Position numbers and translations under genes: made by a program. From Pampus argenteus (taxonomy: Eukaryota; Chordata; Actinopteri; Scombriformes; Stromateidae), in assembly GCA_036937835.1 (NCBI GenBank), contig CM072864.1, positions 7,204,001 through 7,268,000 of the forward strand: a stretch of DNA of 64,000 nt, in the 5' to 3' direction. Shown piece after piece: positions 56,820 to 64,000 of this stretch (within the stretch, counting starts at the first letter, position 1; the number at the start of each line of letters is the position of its first letter). The notes under the pieces were generated by a model. It saw only the letters and a list, made by a program, of their open reading frames with translations. It searched no databases and had not been told where the DNA came from.

Positions 56820-56952
56820 TTCCCAAACTACACGAGAGACATCAGGCTTTGCTAAAATAATTCTAACATAAGTCTTTGGTATTGATCAGCTGAACAACTC
56901 TATTGACCCACATCAGATATATTTTGCTCATTTAGTTCCCTGTGTGTTTCAG

Positions 56953-59412
56953 ATGCAGTCAGTTGTGTGGTTCTTTACGAAACATCTGGGCAGCTCTCAG
57001 GATACCAGAGTGCTGACTGATCACCATGGAAACAAGCTGCTGGACACCAGTAAAGTCCCTCACAGCGGCGACCTGCGGAGTCGATTCTCCATCCGTCTCT
57101 TCAGCTTGCTAATCTTCAGAGCGGGGCCAGATGACTCTGGCGTCTATATCTGCGGTTCGCCACACAAAGACTTCTTCTATGGTTACGATCTGGACATCCA
57201 GGAAGCACACACGATCAGTTTCACTCAGAGGTGACGAGAAAGACCATCAGTGACTGTGCTTTTATTGAAAATTGCACATCACAGCTGTCAAATGTTGACA
57301 TTGACGAATGTTTTTTTTTTTTTTTTAACTGATAGATACATTGCCGTCCATTCATTCTTGGACATTCTTAGCAGGTTTATGTAAACAGTATGAAGACATA
57401 CCATAATATCTGAATACATATATAATATTTGTTTCTGTTCACTGTTACATGGTTCAAATCCTACCTTCCACATGTTTGGTGGGTGAAACGCAGATAACAC
57501 AGACATCAATTCTCATGTGCTTATCAACTCTTTGTGAGGAACACTGATCCCAAATTGACAGCGAAGATGCCTCCATATGTGCATCCTGTTTGTATGTTGG
57601 TAAAGGACAAACATAATTGGTACCATCACGCTTCATTGAAGGATGTGGAATATGTATCTACAAGTTAATATGTATACTGTCTACCCAGTGTTATCATCCC
57701 AGGGCTGTGAATTCTGAAAAATACTCTTGGAACTCCGATAATGAAATGCTGTAGCACATTTGCATAAGCAGAAGATGGTTCTTCTGTGGCAAATGAGACA
57801 GCCTTGCAGCATTGTACAGCCCAGCATGACCCAAGAGTCTGCAGCTGATTCAAAGAATCCATTTACATGTTTATTTTAAATGAAAATCGGCAGTCAGTTA
57901 TAAATCTAAATTGCACATCAAATATTTAAATAACTGCCCCGGCGGGGGGTTGTGGGATATTTGACAGAACAGGACAAAATTAGATCTACAATTAAGATCC
58001 TCACGAACATGTAGTAATTATTGTAACAAATACATTCGGGAAAAAAAAGGCACTCCTTTGTTGATCTGCTTGCAATTCAAAGTCATGTGTAAAACATAAT
58101 GAACCACTGATTCAACTGACTCATATTCTGGATGATTCTCCTAGGCTCACTCCGAACAAGAAGGTTAAAGAAAGAAAAGGACTTGGCTCCGCTCAGCCGC
58201 TGTACAGAGTCTTCACCAGTTTCCGTCCCTGGTCGGTGTGCGATCGCTGTGGAGTACCGGGGGAGCAGGTTCGCGTGGGACTCTGCTATGTCCACTCGAA
58301 CTTCCTGCATGTACGCTACAGACGGGCCAATCAGACAGTCGCGTCATGTGGCTCAGGTGCGGTGCCCAGAGCTTTCAGCCGCCTGAAAGAAAGCAGAGTT
58401 GGGGCCAAATTGGAATTCAAAAGCTGTCGAGTGACTTGTCCAAATAAAGCCCCTCCCCCCTCTAAACTCCAAGCTCTGATGGCATTTCTAGGGTACAGGT
58501 AAGCACATAATTAAACACATTAAGTATCAGAGGTACACGTGACAGGTGGGCAGGTAGACGGACAATTGATGGGCAGATATATATATATATATTCATTTAT
58601 TTATTTTTAATTCCAGAAATGCTGGCAAAATGGCAGATACCAGATACCTTTGTTTGGAATATTAAATGTGCCACTTGAAGCTATTTTTGGACCATGTGTT
58701 CATATTAGTTTTTTCGTTTTATACACTCAAAAAGCCAACATTCAAATGGTAATATATCTAATGTGATATTTCTGTTTCTGTGTTTTAGTTCTGCCTCCAT
58801 GCCAGCAGACGTGCCGGTGTTCTACCTGAACCACGCAGCAGAGCGTGTCCTGACCCTCGGCTGCCCCGGTGCACGACCCAACATGGCCGTTGCCTGGGAC
58901 CGGGGATCTGAACCAATCTACCGATCAGAGCACTCAGCAGGTCGTAACATCAGCGCTACACCGCTCAGACTGCTCATAGACACCGGACACCATCTAGTCT
59001 TCACCCCTGCAAAAACTCAGGATTCAGGTACTGTGTACTGTCGATGTACATCAGCTGGGAGCTATGTGAAAAAAAGAGAGATGCAGTGCATTTAATATAG
59101 CTGCCTTTATGTAAAAAAAAAATATATAATAATTGAAATGTCTTGTCTGTTATCTCTACTGTTACTCTTAATCTTTATTATTTAGGTGTCTACTACTGCT
59201 GGCTGCAGGGTCGTCAGGCGGCTGAGATACATCTGCTGGTCTATGCCCATTTGAGGCGGGGCCAGTCAGTGACATCACATCCTGACTTCCCAGCAGCTGT
59301 GAGGACTGTGTTAAAATCATATGCTGCCATGACAGCTGTGTTTTGCTTGCTGGTGTTTGGCAGAGCTGGTGTCAGACACTACAGAGACACCAGAGAAACA
59401 CATCTGGATTAA
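56953..59412 (+). CDS. fam187a: FAM187A-like Ig-domain membrane protein, exons 2-5
   Basis: Exons 56953-57230, 58145-58498, 58789-59027 and 59186-59412; all borders are ag/gt and the phases (0, 2, 2, 1) join cleanly. Exon 2 completes the first V-type Ig domain, with Trp in VVWFF and the DSGVYIC end motif. Exon 3 carries a Cys-rich middle (PWSVCDRCG, VRVGLCYV, VASCGSG), partly like a thrombospondin type-1 WSxC module. Exons 4-5 give a second V-type Ig domain (LTLGC, AVAWDRG, DSGVYYC). Near the C-terminus a hydrophobic stretch (AAMTAVFCLLVFGRAGV) is probably a membrane anchor with a short polar tail. With exon 1 the protein has 428 residues, close to mammalian FAM187A. The function is not established. 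An AATAAA at 59713-59718 may end the transcript. Confidence 0.78.
57231..58144 (+). other. Intron 2 of the FAM187A-like gene
   Basis: 914 bp from gtgacg to ctag. It contains a 16-base T run (about 57310-57326) and nothing else recognisable. Confidence 0.75.
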
Positions 59413-62400
59413 ACTCATTTAAACACATACTAGTTATTCTCACAATGTCAACTTGGTAAGACACCTTGCACGCACCTTACATAATTAAATGCACTCAGAA
59501 TGCATTGTCATCAGTGGTGTTCAACTTTTTTGCATATCCTAAATTAATACACATTAGGTCACGGACATGTTAGCTGTAAAAAGGACCAAAGTTCCTCACA
59601 GCGACATAACAAGAACGAGGATGTGGTTTACTTTTGGAAGCACGGTAATGCTGCAGTAGACTGAAGCTAATATATTAAACTGCAAATATTGAGGACAGGT
59701 ACAACAATAATAAATAAAGACGAAAAACTCTTCTAAATCAGGCAACAGCGATGCTTTGCTTCGGTGCCATCTGTTAGAACATATTAAAATCTATGTTTTA
59801 CATGTTTGTTATCTCACGCACATAAAAAGTGATGCTGTTGATTTTTTTTTTTTCCCACCACGTGTGTGTGTGTGTGTGTGGGGAAATATCTACGCATTTC
59901 CATCTGATGCAGGTTTTACAGGAGTGTGGAGTGCTCTCAGGTGTGCATCTTTTCCCAATAAGAGCCAAGAGCATAAGAGAGACATGATGAAACAAACAGA
60001 AGCCACTCAGGGAGAACAAAGAGAGATAATGGCACTTAGATAAAAAGGAAAATAGTGAGACAAGAGAAACATAAAAAACCCTCAAGCTTGAGTGGATGAA
60101 GATGAGAAAAAAAAAATGCAATATGGATGGGTTGATGAATGCGAGAAAAGTTTCCTCATAATGTTTCTGTGCAAATTAGAGACAGAAATGCAAAATGTTT
60201 AAAATACTCGAGAAAAAAAAACTGTTTAAAAGTTGTCATTCTTGATAATGAAAGACTCGATTCAATCCAAAGTGTTAAGATCACATGCAAGTTAATTTTC
60301 TTTTGACTTAACACAGTTTAACTGAAAGCAGACTGGATGTGTCTGTAATGACTCGTCACACCTGGAGTCTTGTAGCACCCGCAGGTGTCGAAGTGTCTCT
60401 TGGTGCTGCTGATGAACAGTATGAACACCCATATATTCAAATTTAAGAGCCGGGTTCTCGCTGTTCCACAGGGTGGACATCTGATGCGTCCTCATTAAGA
60501 CGTCTCTCTCCACCCTGAGAGAGCCAGAGGGATGAACACAGAGACACTTGTTCCTGCACAGCTGGGGCCTCCTCTTCAGTTCCTCTCATCTCCCTCATCG
60601 CCCCACTGTAGGGTTCACTCACACACCAGATTTTAACATAAGGCCTGTGGGAGTTTTAATGATCCCCATCAGATTCTCACATGCTGCTTTGATTCCTCCG
60701 GGGAGAAACAAAGCATTTTACACTGGAAAACAACTACACATCTATTTGTGCTAGTAATTTCAATCCTTCACTGGTCCTGTTCTACTGCTTTTTTTTGATC
60801 AACGAACAGCTTGGGAAAGCCCTTCTTCTCACACCTTTCTGATCTGGGAATGGCAGCACAACAACAGCAAAAATAAACACTGAAAGTTGTCGGACGAGTC
60901 ACTGAATGCAGTTTCGATTTTAACTCCGTTATGGCTGCACAAAAGGCAAATCGCACTACATGTTGAGGTCTGCATGGACATTACATGTATCTTCAGAGAA
61001 GCATAATTCCAGCTTTAGATATACCTGGTACAAGTTGCCTCCGATTCACCCATTTACACACTAATGACAGTGAAATCTGCCATGCAATGCAATCAAGTGT
61101 TCAGTATCCTGTTTGCCGTTCATACCTCTGTGCATATATTTCTATTAATAAATAACTCTGGGAGGCAGAATCCAGTTCAACATTCTTCTTGTCCGGAGCT
61201 CAGTCGTCACATATAATCACAATCACTGCTCCAGACACTGAATTTACGCTAATTTGATTTTTTTTTTCCTCTCTCTTTTATCTCATTCTCCATGTAAATG
61301 CCCCTTTAGACACTGCAGATTGATACTCTTGTCAGATAATAGTAGCTGCACATCAGAAACCCTTGAGATAGAAAAACTGTCTCTTCCTCTGTTGGCTGTT
61401 ATTTTTTTTTTTTCAATCTTTAAATCTCACACTTGTCTCTTCTCTTCTAGCTTTCTGTCCCTACTTGTGGTTCTAATCTGGCCATTCATCCTCCTCACCT
61501 CTCTTCCACAGTACTATGAACCCTGCTGGTTTTAACTGTAAGCCTTAAAGGAGGACACCATTAACAGGCTGGGAGGAAAGAAAGCCAGCAGGACTCAGGG
61601 GGCAGGTGTGATGTGCGGAGGTGGTATCACAAACACATGCACTCGGTCTGGTTGGAAAGGAGAGAATCAAAAAAGCTTTATCCTCAAGGGAACATGACTG
61701 TGGCTCTGTACATTTTATGGGAAACTGTCTGTATAATGTATAATAATATCTGGTTTTAAGGCAACCTGATGTGTAGATGATGAGATATCTTTCATCCCTT
61801 GTTGGCCGCCATTCTAAATTCTCAGAATCATCACATATGACAAGAATTCATACTGCATATTTTCTGGGTCTCAGGCCTGCCTTCTCAGGAACTTCAGCCT
61901 CTGAAGCTGTCTCATGATTGACACACAGACACGAATAAAACATTAATTTGAGTTAGTTTGAATCCAGATCAAATTCAAGTGAGAATCCGAGGGCAGTTTT
62001 TTTCTTTTTTTTTTCTTCTTCAACTCTAAAACTTAAAAAAAACAGTCTGATGCATATATTTATTTACTTTGTGATCTTTGAATTGGTTTTGGTAGCTAAA
62101 ACAGCAGCAGTGTGAAGGTAGCTCACCAGACATTATGGCTGTTTTGTTCTTCTTATACTACTATATCACAAATTCCAAGAAGAGGTGACTAACTTATAAA
62201 TGAGAGGACGGCTTGACTTTACAGTTTGAATCACCCCTTCACATTCAAAGTTTTTTTTTTTTTTTTAAATGTTATCATTAAGATAACAGACAAATACAAA
62301 AAATGTTCTTTACTAAGAAGTGTCACATGATAAAAATGACCTTTCAAGATATGCTCTTTTGAGTTCCTCTGTTCTGTTCTTACCTAAGAATAATACGTTG

Positions 62401-64000
62401 TTAATTGTCAGAATCTTCATGAGGTCAAATGTTCGTTTACATCCTTTTTCTTTTAAGAAACATAAGAATTGTTGCCAGAATCTTAGAAACCTTGATTATT
62501 ATCAACCACAAAGAAAGTGCTGCTCACTCCTGCCTGTGCAGTCTAAGAAAAAAAGGTTATAGTTTATGTCTAATGATTTTCCTCTCTATTCTAATTTTGA
62601 AGCATAATCATCCTGCTGTATTGCAGCATCTCCTCACTTATACTTTCCCTCACTCTGCAGAATCCGTTGATATGCACCTTGCTCCGGGTTATTTTTTTAT
62701 AGAACCATATAGGTGCGGTAGCAGCTATTTACAGCATTCTCTGTCCTGTCCAACTCTGAAAGTGCAACGAAGTGGAGGAGGAGGACAGACTGTGTACTTT
62801 TAATAACTCTACATTCGAAGAAACTTACATTTTCTTAATTTCAGCAATCAATCATTATTTTCATTAAAAAAAAAAAAAAAAAAAAATGTTGGTGCGATTT
62901 ATCTTGTAACAGCACCATGACATGGACTTACATTTAACAAAAAGACTAAATAAATAAATAAATAAATTGAAAACTTCCTTTTAAAGTTTGTCATTATGAT
63001 TACATTAATAACCAGAGGGTTAAGGGACAATCACAGATCTGGTTTTTAAACAACAAGCAATGGTTGGAAGTGTCCACTGTTGGGTCAGTGCCTTCTTCCA
63101 CTCCTCTTCCTCTGAATGTGGAAATCTGTTGACATTATATACATGTCATCGTCACATTTAGTATGGCCACTAGATGGCATCTGTCACTGAAACGTTACTG
63201 TGTGATGTTGGCGTTGTTGTGGCCGGTGAGCGTTGTTTTTATCGTTCGCAAACAACAATGACATGCAAAGATATCATCATCGTAACTCTGGACTTTCCGC
63301 CATCTTTAATGTACTTTTTATTGTTTTTGTACGCAGATGGAATAAAAAATAAATAAATAAGTAAGGAATGCTGCAATGCTAGCCGGAAGCAGAGACGTTT
63401 AGAAAGATGTCATATGTAAGAAGGCTTATCGTGTTAAAAAAAAATGCAAAGTGCAACACACAGATCAGGTGACAGAGAAAAAAGCTCAACATGGAACAGC
63501 TACAGCCAGCCTTTTCTTATTTTTACACACATGTTTCACAGAAAACTTTCCGGTATTTCTAAATATTTGGAGATCCTTAAATCAAAATGTCTCCTCCCTG
63601 CCCTGCCCTGCCTCTGACTCTCATCTTCGTCTCCAACTTTCCTCAAACTCATTAAATGCTGACATTTCACTTATTTATTGTAATGTTGCAGGATGAAGCA
63701 GAGACATTTATCACGACGTGTCTTAAAACAGGATTACATATATGGTAAAAAACCTTTAAAATGTAGTCCTATTTTTTTTAAATGACAGATTGCTGCCACA
63801 CATAAATAGCTTGTTCTTTCCACGGTGCCCTTGAGTCAACAGCACATTGTGACCAAACTCTTCATCTAATCGTAACCTAAGAAATATTACAGCTCATTTG
63901 CGTTGGAGGTAAATCCATGCTGCCTTATTTGCCCTCTGTTAGGTAACTTCCCTTCATAGTGAACTGATTGTAGCTGGCAGATGGAGAATGGAGAAGAAGT
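59413..64000. other. Downstream intergenic region without supported genes
   Basis: After the 3' UTR no coding exon is convincing on either strand. Contents are AT-rich sequence, a (GT)n run at 59863-59881, A and T homopolymers (about 62252-62267 and 62865-62886) and a CTCF-like motif at 63167-63179. Confidence 0.65.
63167..63179 (+). promoter_or_regulatory. CTCF-like binding motif
   Basis: CCACTAGATGGCA fits the CTCF core CCASYAGRKGGC at every position. One motif match alone is weak evidence for occupancy, and the word may belong to a repeat. Confidence 0.35.

Noticed and set aside
37474..59412. FAM187A-like gene as a pseudogene broken by the insertions
   Set aside because: The elements are wholly intronic, all five exons are open, and the splice phases join correctly.

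Overview
The window is teleost fish DNA. It holds spliced vertebrate genes with GT/AG introns, abundant (CA)n/(GT)n microsatellites, and fish-type interspersed repeats; a spiny-rayed (percomorph) fish is likely but is inferred only from repeat types. Two host genes lie on the + strand. The first is the 3' part of a nociceptin/opioid-like receptor gene (oprl1; coding exons 1603-1690, 2074-2256, 2872-2962, 15166-15713; the exon for the N-terminus and TM1 must lie before the window). The second is a complete FAM187A-like immunoglobulin-domain membrane protein gene (five coding exons between 37474 and 59412, 428 codons). About 21 kb between them and 4.6 kb after the second gene hold no gene that I can support.

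The outstanding structure is a double retroelement insertion in intron 1 of the FAM187A-like gene. A Ty3/Gypsy element (38308-56819, minus strand, two 1533-bp LTRs that read as identical, 4-bp TSD ttcc) carries a PNMA-like gag and an uninterrupted 1612-codon pol reached by a UUUAAAC -1 frameshift site. Inside its gag, exactly in the zinc-knuckle codons, sits an endogenous retrovirus (44830-53527, minus strand, two identical 574-bp LTRs, 5-bp TSD gccat, tRNA-Tyr-type primer site). The ERV has gag, a protease ORF, RT-RNase H and an uninterrupted 687-codon env. Its integrase has lost the catalytic core and carries frame breaks although the LTRs have not diverged, so it was probably copied by proteins supplied in trans.

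The best candidate for something undescribed is in the ERV protease ORF. Between protease and reverse transcriptase is an extra region of about 110 residues with two H-hydrophobic-[S/T]-hydrophobic motifs and the strand-helix order of 2H (LigT-like) phosphoesterases, the fold used by coronavirus NS2 and rotavirus VP3 against the 2-5A/RNase L response. A second theme is recoding: both the ERV gag stop and the oprl1 stop are UGA-CUAG, the known efficient readthrough context, and the Gypsy element uses -1 frameshifting.

Layout: 1-1602 oprl1 intron with microsatellites; 1603-15713 oprl1 with a 12-kb last intron holding LINE fossils, a hAT MITE with perfect 8-bp TSD and a purine-rich tract; 15714-37473 readthrough extension, 3' UTR and intergenic repeats; 37474-59412 FAM187A-like gene with the nested elements; 59413-64000 intergenic with one CTCF-like site. 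All identities come from reading translations and motifs; no database search was run.
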